Shown: positions 35,436 through 45,068, counted from the stretch's first letter. The stretch: DNA of 64,000 nt from Flavobacterium sp. (GCA_016787805.1 JAEUTY010000012.1:1-64000); one strand, 5' to 3'. Made by a program: numbers and translations. The notes: a model not told the origin generated them from the letters alone.

Positions 35436-38400
35436 ATGATCAAAATTTACCTAAACAGTTGCCTCTTATTGCTCTCTTTTTTGGGTTTTTCCCAAAACGG
35501 CAATACTTCAAAAACATTTCCACAAATTCCACCAGCTTTTCTATCTCATCCCGAGTTAGGAAAGACAAGTCATTCGACTACGGTGCATCAATCGGATTAT
35601 GAGTTGGTGCAAAATAGAACAAAATATTCAAGAACGTTTCTCAATACCAACAAAACCAAAACAACAGTGCAGTCGTCTGTGCCTTTGCATTACCAAAGCG
35701 AAAATGGTTTTTGGAACACTATTGATTATAAGTTGGCTCAAAATGGAACGACGATTTCCTATCCAGTTCAAAATCCATTCTTTCAAATGAAAGATAACAA
35801 TACGTTTTTGAATATTGAAAACCAGCAAATTAAGTTAGCATCACAAAGCAATTTTATTTTTGCTCAAGGCGATAATACATTGCTTAAAAAGACAACTATT
35901 AAACAAAATGCTGTTTTAGAAAACGATTCAGATATTGTTTTAAAAAATATTTCGACTAACGTAGATAAGAAAATCACCTTGTACAATCAGGCAATGAAGT
36001 ACAGTTATTTGATTAATAGTTCAGATGTGTTGCCACAGAATTTTGATCGTCTTACCGTTGAAGAAGAGATTGATTTACCAAAAGGTTTTACTATTCAAGA
36101 AGAAAATTCAGGCAATCGACTTATTGTATACAATCAAAAAGGTCAAGAAGTTTTGGTTTTTCATCAAGCCGTAATTTCAGACAGTAAAGTGATGGAACGC
36201 AATCTTCGTCAACAACCTTACGAAGCGAAATACCATTTGGTTGCTTTAACAGAATCGAGCTACAAAATTCAAATCCAAATTGAGGGTTCTTGGTTGCAAT
36301 CGGCCAACAGAGTGTTTCCAATCAATATCGATCCCGTGGTAACGGTTACCAATAATGATATTATCAACTCGTGTTTTTTACCTACTTATCAGCAAGCAGC
36401 ACTTCAAGTGGCGGTTCCAGCAGGCGAAACGGTTTTGTCTACCAACATCAGCTACGATTTTGTGGCCGTTACTGGTTCGGGCGCATGGATGGCTGATCAA
36501 AGAAGTTTTGTTTCAGGTCCGAATGGTCAAACTCCAGTTCAAAATGGTGTTGGAAATGTCGAAGGAACATACTCTTACAGTATTATTGATAGCCCAATAG
36601 GAAACATTGTTTCCACAGGAACAATAGATTATGTTTTCAATTTTGCAAGAAATTGGGGTGGAAGTGGTTGTAATGCGACTTATGATTTTGTAAATAAAAG
36701 ACAACTTGCTGTAACTTATGGTTCTGTTAATTTTGGAAACGGACCTTTGTTAATCAACGAATATTCAGCTTCTAACCGAAATTTTAACGATGGTTTTGGT
36801 CGAAATGAAGACTGGATTGAATTATTCAATTCTAGTCCAGATACTTACTTTAATTTAGCAGGTTACCATTTGAGTAACAATGTAAATAATCCGACCAAAT
36901 GGCAAATTCAAAATGGTGTTATTCCACCCAATAGTCGCGTTTTGATTTTTTGCTCAAGTAGAGGTATTTCTTCAGGAACTGTTTTGCATGCGAATTTTGA
37001 TCTTACACAAACCGATAATGATGAAGTGGTATTGGCCGACCCAAGCGGAACAATTATTGAATCACATGAAATGTTCATTACTCAAACCAATCATTCTTAC
37101 GGAAGAACATCGGATGGAGCTAGTACTTGGAGTGTTTTTAGCACACCAACTCCAGGAACACAAAATACAGCGGGTTCATCAAATTATGCCACAAAACCTT
37201 ACATGAGTGTAGCACCAGGAAAATACACTGGACCAGTTTCTGTAACACTTTCTACTACTGGAATAAACGAACAAATTCGATATACAACAAATGGATCAAC
37301 ACCAACGGCTACTTCAACGCTTTATACAGGCCCAATAAACATTACTACATCAATGGTTCTTAGAGCAAGATGTTTTAGTACAGTTGCGGGTATACTTCCT
37401 GGGTTTATCGAAACGAATACTTATTTTATCAATGATAATTCTTCCTTGCCAGTGGTTTCAATTTCTGGTGATGCAAATTTATTGCAATTGCTCAATGGAA
37501 CTCAAATTGAGCCAACGGGTTACCTTGAATATTTTGAAAGTAATGGAACTTTTATTGACGAAAACATGGGTGATTTTGATAAGCATGGTAATGATTCATG
37601 GGCTTATGATCAGCGCGGAATTGATTTTATTTCTCGTGATGACCATGGTTATAAAAGACGTTTAGAACATCAGTTTTTTAATACAACTGATCGAACCAAA
37701 TACAGAAGATTAATCTTAAAAGCAGCAGGAAGTGATAATTATCCGCACCAAAGTGGTGGCGCACACCTAAGAGATGTTTTTGCACAAAAACTTTCGGAAT
37801 TATCTAATTTAGAATTGGACGAAAGAAGAAGCACTTTCATTTCTCTTTTTGTCAACGGACAATATTGGGGCGTTTACGATTTAAGAGAGAAGGTAGATGA
37901 TAATCAATACACCGACTATTATTATGGTCAAGATTATATTTATAGAGACAGTGACGACTATATTCAATACATCAAAACATGGGGAGCTACTAATCCTGAA
38001 TTTGGGAACCAACCTGCGATAACTGCTTGGGACAATTTGATGGCTTATGTTCAAAATAATGATATGTCAATAGAGGCCAATTACAATTATGTAGAAAGCC
38101 AACTCAATATTGATAGTTTGGTTGATTATTTTGTGCTCAATTCCTATTTGGTAAATAAAGATTGGCTGAATTGGAACACCTCTTGGTGGCGTGGTACCAA
38201 TCCGTCTGGTGGAGCATTAAAATGGCGTTATGCACTTTGGGATGTAGACGGAATTCTTGGGCATTACATTAACTATACTGGTATACCCGATATTACTGCT
38301 AGTGCTCCACCTTGTCAAGTAGAAAATTTAGAAGTGGGTGTTGGGCATGCGCAAACTATTGAAAAATTGGTTACAGAAAGTCCAATCGTTCGACAAAAAT

Positions 38401-39695
38401 ACATTACACGTTATGCAGATTTGTTAAACACTCATTTATCTTGCGAAAGAGCGACACAAGTATTTGATAGTATTGTTGCAGTTATAACTCCCGAAATGCC
38501 ACGACACATTCAACGTTGGGGTGGAAACATGACAACGTGGCAAGCTAATGTTTTAGCCGCAAGAAACTTTTTACTTACAAGATGCTCGCAAACCATTAGT
38601 ACTGGTCTAACAGATTGCTATGAAGTGACAGGGCCTTTTGCTACTACCTTTTTAATTGAACCAGTAAATACAGGAAAAATAAAAATGAATTCAGAGTGGT
38701 TGGTTGATTACCCTTCGACAGCCCAAGTGTTTGGTAATATTCAAACGCTTTTAAAAGCGGAGGCGTTTACGGGTTACCAATTCAGTCATTGGGTTGTTGA
38801 TGGCGCCGTCATTCAGCCAAACGATACTAGTTTAGATATTGAACTTTTAATTTCGCAAGCAACCACTGTTACTGCTCATTTCACGGAAGTTCTAAATCCA
38901 GAAGAAGCACTTTATTATTGGCATTTCAATAACCTTTTAACTCCTTCAGATGTTGTGACTATCCCTGCTGATTATAGTGTGACGGCTAATTTGCCTCTTA
39001 TGACGTACACAGGATCAGGTCCACGCGATATCGATGCCAACAACAACGGATCAATTCTCAATATACATTTTAACCAAAACTCTGGAAAAGCTGCACGTGT
39101 TAGAAATCCATCTGACGGGCGATCTGTTGTTTTTGATTTGCCAACTACAGGCTATAAGGATATAAAATTTGCTTATGCTGTTCAACGCACCAACGACGGA
39201 CAACTTAACAATAGTATTTCGTATAGTGTTGATGGGACTAATTTTATTCAAACTGGCTTAACTCAAACTTCATTTGGCGTGACCACTGCATTTACCTTAG
39301 TGCAAGTTGATTTTAGCTCTATTCTTGCTGTCAACAACAATCAAAATTTTAAAATCAAAATAACTTTTGAAGGCAACACCATAGGAGAAAACGGGAATAA
39401 TAGATTTGATAATGTCACTTTAAAAGGCGTAGCCAATAATTTATCGACACCATCTCATACTGCGGCATCTTATCAGGTGTTTCCGAATCCATTTACCAAT
39501 ACTGTTCAGGTGCGAAGCAGTGAGCCAATGACTGAATTAACCGTTTTTGATATTGTTGGAAAGAAAATCTGTCAAAAAACAAGCATCAACAACAATCAAG
39601 TTACAATAGATTTAGAAGGCTTAAATACAGGCGTTTACTTGCTGAAAATAAAAACAGCAAATAGCACTATAACGCACAAATTAGTAAAACAATAG
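35436..39695 (+). CDS. T9SS-secreted CotH/lamin-tail surface protein
   Basis: 1419 residues. A signal peptide (to about residue 20, LGFSQ) is followed by a beta-rich N-terminal region, a lamin-tail domain (about 430-560: LLINEYSASN ... NEDWIELFNSS ... LAGYHLSNN), a chitobiase-type C-terminal/Fn3-like domain (about 590-650: IRYTTNGSTPT), and a CotH kinase-like domain (about 740-1000: RRLILKAAGSDNYPH ... WGVYDLREKVDDNQY). An InlB-like repeat (about 1090-1150), a jelly-roll-like module and a type A sorting domain (VFPNPFTN ... HKLVKQ) complete it. CotH-fold proteins can phosphorylate partner proteins. The domain order looks designed for the cell surface. Isolated gene with its own terminator. 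Confidence 0.85.
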   Translation: MIKIYLNSCLLLLSFLGFSQNGNTSKTFPQIPPAFLSHPELGKTSHSTTVHQSDYELVQNRTKYSRTFLNTNKTKTTVQSSVPLHYQSENGFWNTIDYKLAQNGTTISYPVQNPFFQMKDNNTFLNIENQQIKLASQSNFIFAQGDNTLLKKTTIKQNAVLENDSDIVLKNISTNVDKKITLYNQAMKYSYLINSSDVLPQNFDRLTVEEEIDLPKGFTIQEENSGNRLIVYNQKGQEVLVFHQAVISDSKVMERNLRQQPYEAKYHLVALTESSYKIQIQIEGSWLQSANRVFPINIDPVVTVTNNDIINSCFLPTYQQAALQVAVPAGETVLSTNISYDFVAVTGSGAWMADQRSFVSGPNGQTPVQNGVGNVEGTYSYSIIDSPIGNIVSTGTIDYVFNFARNWGGSGCNATYDFVNKRQLAVTYGSVNFGNGPLLINEYSASNRNFNDGFGRNEDWIELFNSSPDTYFNLAGYHLSNNVNNPTKWQIQNGVIPPNSRVLIFCSSRGISSGTVLHANFDLTQTDNDEVVLADPSGTIIESHEMFITQTNHSYGRTSDGASTWSVFSTPTPGTQNTAGSSNYATKPYMSVAPGKYTGPVSVTLSTTGINEQIRYTTNGSTPTATSTLYTGPINITTSMVLRARCFSTVAGILPGFIETNTYFINDNSSLPVVSISGDANLLQLLNGTQIEPTGYLEYFESNGTFIDENMGDFDKHGNDSWAYDQRGIDFISRDDHGYKRRLEHQFFNTTDRTKYRRLILKAAGSDNYPHQSGGAHLRDVFAQKLSELSNLELDERRSTFISLFVNGQYWGVYDLREKVDDNQYTDYYYGQDYIYRDSDDYIQYIKTWGATNPEFGNQPAITAWDNLMAYVQNNDMSIEANYNYVESQLNIDSLVDYFVLNSYLVNKDWLNWNTSWWRGTNPSGGALKWRYALWDVDGILGHYINYTGIPDITASAPPCQVENLEVGVGHAQTIEKLVTESPIVRQKYITRYADLLNTHLSCERATQVFDSIVAVITPEMPRHIQRWGGNMTTWQANVLAARNFLLTRCSQTISTGLTDCYEVTGPFATTFLIEPVNTGKIKMNSEWLVDYPSTAQVFGNIQTLLKAEAFTGYQFSHWVVDGAVIQPNDTSLDIELLISQATTVTAHFTEVLNPEEALYYWHFNNLLTPSDVVTIPADYSVTANLPLMTYTGSGPRDIDANNNGSILNIHFNQNSGKAARVRNPSDGRSVVFDLPTTGYKDIKFAYAVQRTNDGQLNNSISYSVDGTNFIQTGLTQTSFGVTTAFTLVQVDFSSILAVNNNQNFKIKITFEGNTIGENGNNRFDNVTLKGVANNLSTPSHTAASYQVFPNPFTNTVQVRSSEPMTELTVFDIVGKKICQKTSINNNQVTIDLEGLNTGVYLLKIKTANSTITHKLVKQ

Positions 39696-39712
39696 TTTTT
39701 GTAGCCTACTTT

Positions 39713-39769
39713 AGAGCGGTTTTGACGGAAGTACATTATAGTATGTTTTTCTTTTAAAATCGCTCTTTT
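39713..39769 (+). terminator. Terminator of the CotH/T9SS gene
   Basis: AGAGCGGTTTT (39713-39723) pairs with AAAATCGCTCT (39756-39766, one G-T pair), followed by TTT. The loop is long (32 nt) and contains a smaller palindromic segment. Confidence 0.6.
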
Positions 39770-39838
39770 CTTATCTTAAAATTAACCAAAAAGTCAGTTT
39801 TTTTTTGTTCATTTGTTCTTCTTAAAATAAAAAACCAA

Positions 39839-40975
39839 ATGCAAAAATTTGACGCTATTCGTCCGTTTTACGATGCTGAAGTCAACGAAGCGATACTTTC
39901 TGCTTTGAATCATCCGATGATGAAAGCATTGATGAATTTTGCTTATCCCAATATTGAAGATGAAATATGGAAAGAACAACTAAAACGAACACATTCAATT
40001 CGTGATTTCCAAATTAATTTTGCTTACAAAGCGGTAAAAAAAGTACTCGAAAGAAGTTCGGAAGGACTTACAACATCGGGCTTTGAACTTTTAGAACCGA
40101 ATACTTCTTATTTGTTTATATCCAATCACCGCGACATCATTTTAGATACTTCGTTGTTGAATGTTTGTTTGCATGATCATAGATTGGTGATGACCGCATC
40201 TGCAATTGGGGATAATTTAGTGAAGAAAGATTTCTTAAAAACCTTATCCAAACTCAATCGAAATTTTGTGGTACAACGTGGTTTACCTCCACGCGAATTG
40301 CTAGAAAGTTCCAAATTAATGTCGGAATACATCGCTCAATTGCTTTTAAGAGAAAACCGTTCGGTTTGGATTGCCCAACGTGAAGGAAGAACCAAAGATG
40401 GCAACGACGCTACTCACACTGGAGTTTTGAAAATGCTCGGAATGGGTTCTGATGAAAAAAATGTAATGGATTATTTTAAGAAAATCAAAATTGTACCCGT
40501 TTCTATTTCCTACGAATACGATCCAACAGATGCTTTGAAAATGCCACAGTTAATGGCCGAAGCCAATGACGAAATTTACAAGAAAGAGAAGAACGAAGAT
40601 TTTATAACGTTGTTAAGTGGAATCATCGGACAGAAAAAACGCATTCACATTCATGTTGGAAAAGTGTTAAACGAAGAAATTGATACAATTGTAGCTGAAA
40701 ATGATAATTCCAACAAACAAATTCAAGCCTTGGCACAAGTAATAGATAATTCAATCTTGCAATCGTACAAATTATGGCCTACCAACTACATTGCTTACGA
40801 TTTGTTGCATAAAACAGAAAAGTACAAAAACAAGTATACTGAAGACGAAAAGTCATTGTTTGAGCGTCGTTACGAACTCAAAATTGACACAACCAACGAA
40901 CAAATGGTAGAAAGCTTTTTGGCCATGTACGCTAATCCAGTGGTGAATAAATCAAAGTATGAAAATGCAATCTAA
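39839..40975 (+). CDS. 1-acylglycerol-3-phosphate acyltransferase-like protein
   Basis: 378 residues of the PlsC/LPLAT superfamily, which transfers acyl groups in phospholipid synthesis. The active-site block is NHRDIILD near residue 98; the His and Asp are five residues apart instead of the textbook HX4D, but an Asp also follows at HRD. The glycerol-phosphate-binding block QREGRTKDG is near residue 182. N- and C-terminal helical extensions make it longer than E. coli PlsC. Its last 17 bases overlap the asparaginase start, so the two are co-translated. Exact substrate unknown. Confidence 0.8.
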   Translation: MQKFDAIRPFYDAEVNEAILSALNHPMMKALMNFAYPNIEDEIWKEQLKRTHSIRDFQINFAYKAVKKVLERSSEGLTTSGFELLEPNTSYLFISNHRDIILDTSLLNVCLHDHRLVMTASAIGDNLVKKDFLKTLSKLNRNFVVQRGLPPRELLESSKLMSEYIAQLLLRENRSVWIAQREGRTKDGNDATHTGVLKMLGMGSDEKNVMDYFKKIKIVPVSISYEYDPTDALKMPQLMAEANDEIYKKEKNEDFITLLSGIIGQKKRIHIHVGKVLNEEIDTIVAENDNSNKQIQALAQVIDNSILQSYKLWPTNYIAYDLLHKTEKYKNKYTEDEKSLFERRYELKIDTTNEQMVESFLAMYANPVVNKSKYENAI

Positions 40976-41990
40976 ACCCAACATATTGCTCATTTATACC
41001 GGTGGAACAATTGGTATGATGAAAGACTTTGAAACAGGCGCTTTGAAGGCATTTAACTTCAAAAAATTGCTTCAAAAAATTCCAGAAATCAAACAATTGG
41101 ATTGTGTAATTGAAACCATTTCATTTGCAAAACCCATCGATTCTTCCAATATGAATCCCGAAAAATGGGTTCAAATTGCCACCATAATTCAAGAAAATTA
41201 CGATTCTTTCGACGGATTTGTGGTTTTACATGGCTCAGATACGATGTCGTATTCGGCTTCTGCTTTGAGTTTTATGCTCGAAAATTTGAATAAACCAGTA
41301 GTTTTCACTGGTTCACAATTACCAATAGGTGATTTACGAACAGATGCCAAAGAAAACCTAATCACGGCCATTCAAATCGCATCGTTACAACAAAAAGGGA
41401 AAACCGTTATCAACGAAGTGTGTTTGTATTTTGAGTACAAATTGTACCGAGGCAATCGTACCACAAAAATTAATGCCGAACATTTTAATGCTTTTACGTC
41501 ACCCAATTATCCGGCTTTGGCAGAATCGGGTGTGCATTTGAATGTTAATACGAATTTACTCAATACTAAAACACCCAAAAAATTAGTAGTTCGCAAAGAG
41601 CTCAACGATAATGTGGCGATTATTAAAATGTTTCCAGGTATTAATGAATCGGTTTTGACGGCCATTTTCTCTATACCAAATTTAAAAGGCGTAGTTTTAG
41701 AAACCTATGGTTCTGGGAATGCACCAACAGAAGAATGGTTTATTCAGATTTTGAAAAAAGCAATTAAGAATGGACTTTTTATAGTGAATGTAACCCAATG
41801 TTCGGGAGGAAGCGTCAACATGGGACAATATGAAACGAGTACGCAACTCAAAAAAATTGGAATTATCTCGGGGAAAGATATTACAACTGAAGCAGCAATT
41901 ACCAAAATGATGTATTTGTTGGGTCAAAATGTAGCGCCAAAAGTATTCAAAACCATTTTCGAAACTCCTTTGCGAGGCGAAATGGAATAA
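40959..41990 (+). CDS. ansA: L-asparaginase, type I
   Basis: 343-residue hydrolase converting asparagine to aspartate and ammonia. Both catalytic threonine motifs are present: YTGGTIGMM near residue 16 and VLHGSDTMSYSASAL near residue 90. The absence of a signal peptide points to the cytoplasmic type I enzyme. The start is the ATG at 40959 or the one at 40965. It overlaps the upstream acyltransferase gene and is the last core gene before the tRNA-Ser/island junction. Confidence 0.92.
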   Translation: MKMQSKPNILLIYTGGTIGMMKDFETGALKAFNFKKLLQKIPEIKQLDCVIETISFAKPIDSSNMNPEKWVQIATIIQENYDSFDGFVVLHGSDTMSYSASALSFMLENLNKPVVFTGSQLPIGDLRTDAKENLITAIQIASLQQKGKTVINEVCLYFEYKLYRGNRTTKINAEHFNAFTSPNYPALAESGVHLNVNTNLLNTKTPKKLVVRKELNDNVAIIKMFPGINESVLTAIFSIPNLKGVVLETYGSGNAPTEEWFIQILKKAIKNGLFIVNVTQCSGGSVNMGQYETSTQLKKIGIISGKDITTEAAITKMMYLLGQNVAPKVFKTIFETPLRGEME

Positions 41991-42030
41991 ACTTTTTTAT
42001 TTGCAAAAAAAATCGGTTCTTTGTAGAAAT

Positions 42031-42117
42031 AGAGAGGTGTCCGAGTGGTTGAAGGAGCAAGCCTGGAAAGTTTGTATGTGGGTAACTGCATCGTGGGTTC
42101 GAATCCCATCCTCTCTG
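42031..42117 (+). tRNA. tRNA-Ser(GGA)
   Basis: Acceptor stem AGAGAGG (42031-42037) / CCTCTCT (42110-42116) with discriminator G at 42117. The anticodon stem-loop CAAGC-CTGGAAA-GTTTG gives anticodon GGA, which reads UCC. There is a long class II variable arm, and the T arm is GGGTTCGAATCCC. CCA is not encoded (CAA follows). An integrase gene begins 250 bp downstream, so its 3' end is the likely attachment site. Confidence 0.95.
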
Positions 42118-42140
42118 CAAATCGTATTACAATATAAATC

Positions 42141-42175
42141 AAAACGCTGTAAAATATAGTTTTACGGCGTTTTTT
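42141..42175 (+). terminator. Terminator after tRNA-Ser
   Basis: AAAACGCTGTAAAA (42141-42154) pairs with TTTTACGGCGTTTT (42160-42173) except for one G-T, with a 5-nt loop and a following T run. Confidence 0.85.
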
Positions 42176-42215
42176 GTTTACTAACTACATCAATAAAGTT
42201 CATTAAATGGTATTC

Positions 42216-42269
42216 TTTCAGTGACCTATTTAGTGACCTATTGTTTTCAAAGCAAATAGGTCACTGAAA
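42216..42269. repeat. AGTGACCTATT repeat array upstream of the integrase
   Basis: TTTCAGTGACCTATTT (42216-42231) and AAATAGGTCACTGAAA (42254-42269) form a perfect 16-bp inverted repeat. A further direct copy AGTGACCTATT lies at 42232-42242. A separate GTTCAA-gta-TTGAAC palindrome is at 42297-42311. Two direct and one inverted copy between a tRNA and its integrase gene are what integrase arm-type or excisionase sites look like. They could also be operators for the integrase promoter. Confidence 0.6.
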
Positions 42270-42366
42270 ACCGCTGGATAGCCCGACTAATAAGGAGTTC
42301 AAGTATTGAACATCTTGTTTACAGGGATTAGGAAGTATAATTTTATAAACCTAAAGTCACCACATT

Positions 42367-43620
42367 ATGAACAAAACATTCAACTTACTTTTTATTATTA
42401 AGAAAAGTAAAATCAAAGCCAACGGAACTGCACCAATTTATTTACGAATTACTATTGATGGGGTCGCTAAAGAAATTTCAGCAAAGAGAAGTATCTTCCC
42501 AAAAGATTGGGATTCAAAATTACAGAAGGTTAGGGGAAACACTGTTGAAGTGAAAACTCTAAATGCTTATTTAAAAGCATTAGAGCAAGAAGTATATAAT
42601 GCACACTATAATTTACTGAAGGATAATTCTAGTGTTACTTCATTAAGCATTAAGTCAAAAATACTGAGAACGGAGGAAAAGGGTAGAATGCTGATTCCTA
42701 TTTTTAAAGATCATAATTCAAAATTTGCAGAGCTTGTCAAAATAGGGGAGTATTCACCAGGTACTTTAGAACGCTATGAAACTTCATTAAAGCACACATT
42801 AGATTTTATTATTTGGAAATTCAATAGTAAAGATATTGATATTAAATTAATAGATCATGAATTCATTACAGATTATGAATTTTACTTGAGAACTCAGAGA
42901 AATTGCGCCAATAACACCTCAGTCAAGTACATCAAAAACTTCAAAAAAATTATCCGCTTGTGCATTGCAAATGGCTGGATTGACAAAGATCCATTCATTA
43001 ACTATAAAGCCAAATTAATTGAAGTCGAAAGAGATTACTTGTTACAAGAAGAACTTGACACTATTTATTATAAAGATTTTCAAGTAGCAAGATTAAATTT
43101 GGTCAAAGATATATACATCTTTAGTTGTTTTACTGGACTTGCCTATATTGATGTTAAGCAGCTAAAGAAAGAAAATCTAACTATTGGCATCGATAGTAAT
43201 AAATGGATATTTACCCATAGACAAAAGACAGACACCGCTTCAAAAATACCATTATTACCAATAGCAGAAGAAATTATTGAGAAATATGCCAATCATCCAC
43301 AATGCTTAAACGAAGATAAATTGTTACCTATATTGAGTAATCAAAGAATGAATAGTTATTTAAAAGAAATTGCTGATATATGCAGAATTAACAAAGAGCT
43401 GACCTTTCATACTGCTCGCCACACATTTGCTACGACTGTCACATTATCCAATGGAGTTCCAATTGAAAGCGTGAGCAAAATGCTTGGACACACCAATATC
43501 AAAACAACGCAACACTATGCTAAAATACTTGACAAAAAAGTGAGCCATGATATGGAGCAGTTAAAAGAAGTCTTGGCTTTAAAATCATTGAATAACAATC
43601 ACCAATCAAAATCTTCTTAA
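42367..43620 (+). CDS. Tyrosine recombinase (integrase) of a genomic island
   Basis: 417 residues with an N-terminal Arm-type DNA-binding domain (FNLLFIIKKSKIKANGTAPI), a SAM-like core-binding domain (about 115-205) and a C-terminal catalytic domain (about 215-405). Visible catalytic residues are HTARHTFATT (His-x-x-Arg), LGHTN (His) and the nucleophile in TTQHYAKIL (Tyr). The box I position reads CFTGLAYIDV without the usual arginine, as is common in Bacteroidetes element integrases. It lies next to tRNA-Ser and starts the island. Confidence 0.92.
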   Translation: MNKTFNLLFIIKKSKIKANGTAPIYLRITIDGVAKEISAKRSIFPKDWDSKLQKVRGNTVEVKTLNAYLKALEQEVYNAHYNLLKDNSSVTSLSIKSKILRTEEKGRMLIPIFKDHNSKFAELVKIGEYSPGTLERYETSLKHTLDFIIWKFNSKDIDIKLIDHEFITDYEFYLRTQRNCANNTSVKYIKNFKKIIRLCIANGWIDKDPFINYKAKLIEVERDYLLQEELDTIYYKDFQVARLNLVKDIYIFSCFTGLAYIDVKQLKKENLTIGIDSNKWIFTHRQKTDTASKIPLLPIAEEIIEKYANHPQCLNEDKLLPILSNQRMNSYLKEIADICRINKELTFHTARHTFATTVTLSNGVPIESVSKMLGHTNIKTTQHYAKILDKKVSHDMEQLKEVLALKSLNNNHQSKSS

Positions 43621-43690
43621 ATTTTAAGTTCAATACAATAAAAATTTAAAAATCTGGTTATTATACACTTAACAGCCAGATTTTTAAATT

Positions 43691-44527
43691 ATGCAAGCCA
43701 TACAGAGCGAATACTTCAGCAATATCGATAACACCATCGATGAAATAAAAAGAACCTTCAATGATCCAATAGCTGCAACCAACAAAATAGTTGAAGTATT
43801 AGAAGAAAAGGTTATTGAACTCCAACAGTTTTTAATCACTCACAAATTCAATTCTGTTGAAGAAGAAATCCATTTCTTTAAAGAACAAAAACCTCGCTTA
43901 ATTGCAAAGCTCATATACCATAATTTAATCTTAGAGATTGAGGCCAATATGCCTTTGATTAAAAAAGATAAAATCGATTTCATAGAGTTAATGCTCAATG
44001 AGATTTCACTTTTCACTCAACGAAATAAGATTTTCTACCAATACTACCGTTCCAACGCAACACACAATGACACCAAATACTTCATGCGTTTTAGAGACGG
44101 AAAATTAAGATACTACGAAACACATATCATTAACTATGACATTCGCTTCTGTACTTCGCACGATTATAATGTTTCCCAGTTCATGGCCAACGAAATGATA
44201 GTTGCTTATTTAGAAAGAAAATTAGACACGCTAAATAATTACAATTTTCCCAATCAAACTGAAACAAACTCTAATCTAAATTGGACAGGCAGTAGGATAG
44301 ACCTAATTGAAATTATTTATGCATTTCATACACTACGAGTAATAAATAGTGGGAAAACGGACATAAAAGAATTAGCAGCAGCATTTGGCAAAGTTCTTAA
44401 CATTGAACTTCAAGATTATGTTTATCGTGATTATTATGATATTAAAAATCGCAAAAACAGTAGAATCAAATTCATAGATACTTTGGGTGAGTATTTGAAC
44501 AAAAGACTAAATGAAGAAGATGCCTAA
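43691..44527 (+). CDS. rteC: RteC family protein
   Basis: 278 residues matching the RteC family, known from Bacteroides conjugative transposons, where RteC activates excision genes. The C-terminal signature (LNWTGSRIDLIEIIYAFHT ... GKTDIKELAAAFGKVLNIELQDYVYRDYYDIKNRKNSR) is clear and holds the winged-helix DNA-binding part. It follows the integrase and precedes an excisionase-like HTH gene, which fits control of element excision. A hairpin terminator overlaps its stop. Confidence 0.88.
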   Translation: MQAIQSEYFSNIDNTIDEIKRTFNDPIAATNKIVEVLEEKVIELQQFLITHKFNSVEEEIHFFKEQKPRLIAKLIYHNLILEIEANMPLIKKDKIDFIELMLNEISLFTQRNKIFYQYYRSNATHNDTKYFMRFRDGKLRYYETHIINYDIRFCTSHDYNVSQFMANEMIVAYLERKLDTLNNYNFPNQTETNSNLNWTGSRIDLIEIIYAFHTLRVINSGKTDIKELAAAFGKVLNIELQDYVYRDYYDIKNRKNSRIKFIDTLGEYLNKRLNEEDA

Positions 44528-44559
44528 AACACACAACTTGTGTACAGGTTGTGTGTTTT
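44526..44559 (+). terminator. rteC terminator hairpin (copy 1 of a duplicated hairpin)
   Basis: AAAACACACAAC (44526-44537) pairs over 12 bp with GTTGTGTGTTTT (44548-44559). Nearly the same hairpin recurs at 44691-44726, 165 bp downstream. Confidence 0.7.
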
Positions 44560-44690
44560 CTATATTTTACAAATCTTTTCTTACAATTATGGCTTTTTGC
44601 GGTTGAAAATAAAATCTAGTTTTTAGTTTAACCGAATACAAAACCACAAGTTAAGCCTGTATTTACTAAGTTTTAATACAATTTGACGAA

Positions 44691-44726
44691 AAAACATACA
44701 CAACTTGTGTTTAGGTTGTGTGTTTT
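44691..44726. repeat. Duplicated ACACAAC/GTTGTGT hairpin, copy 2
   Basis: AAAACATACACAAC (44691-44704) and GTTGTGTGTTTT (44715-44726) repeat the rteC terminator hairpin with the same TTGTGTxxAG loop. It lies 52 bp before the excisionase-like gene, where it could attenuate that gene's transcription. Confidence 0.6.
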
Positions 44727-44777
44727 ATAAATCCAAACGCTTCAAATTTGCTCCATAACAATTTAATCTCCTCCATT

Positions 44778-45065
44778 ATGGCAATTGAAGTAATCACTCG
44801 CGAAGACTTAAACGAATTCAGAACCCTTTTATTGACTGATCTAAAAGAACTATTCTCAGGCAAAAAAGAAGAACCTAAACAATGGCTTAAGTCTAAAGAA
44901 GTGCGCAAACTTTTAAATATTTCTCCTGGCACATTGCAAAACATGCGCATCAACGGCACTCTCTCTTATACCAAAATTGGTGGCATTATTTACTATTCAT
45001 CAAAAGACATAGACAAAGTGCTAGAATTCAACAAAGTCAATGCAAACCCTAATTTGTTTAAATAA
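44778..45065 (+). CDS. Excisionase-like helix-turn-helix protein
   Basis: 95 residues from the ATG at 44778 (MAIEVITREDLNEF). An N-terminal coiled coil (about 1-30) is followed by a MerR/Xis-type HTH (WLKSKEVRKLLNISPGTLQNMRINGTLSYTKIGGIIYYSSKDIDKVL). Small proteins of this class sit next to RteC in Bacteroidetes elements and act in excision or as local regulators. An in-frame GTG at 44718 would lie inside the duplicated hairpin and is rejected. It is followed by an interspersed repeat and the replication genes. Confidence 0.82.
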   Translation: MAIEVITREDLNEFRTLLLTDLKELFSGKKEEPKQWLKSKEVRKLLNISPGTLQNMRINGTLSYTKIGGIIYYSSKDIDKVLEFNKVNANPNLFK

Positions 45066-45068
45066 TAA

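Noticed and set aside
41924..42142. Minus-strand ORF opposite tRNA-Ser (RMGFEPTMQLPTYKL-type protein)
   Set aside because: It is the classic false ORF made by reading a tRNA-Ser gene backwards; the tRNA explains it.
42216..42311. CRISPR-like repeat array upstream of the integrase
   Set aside because: Only three short copies, one inverted, without regular spacers or cas genes; better explained as recombinase or operator sites.
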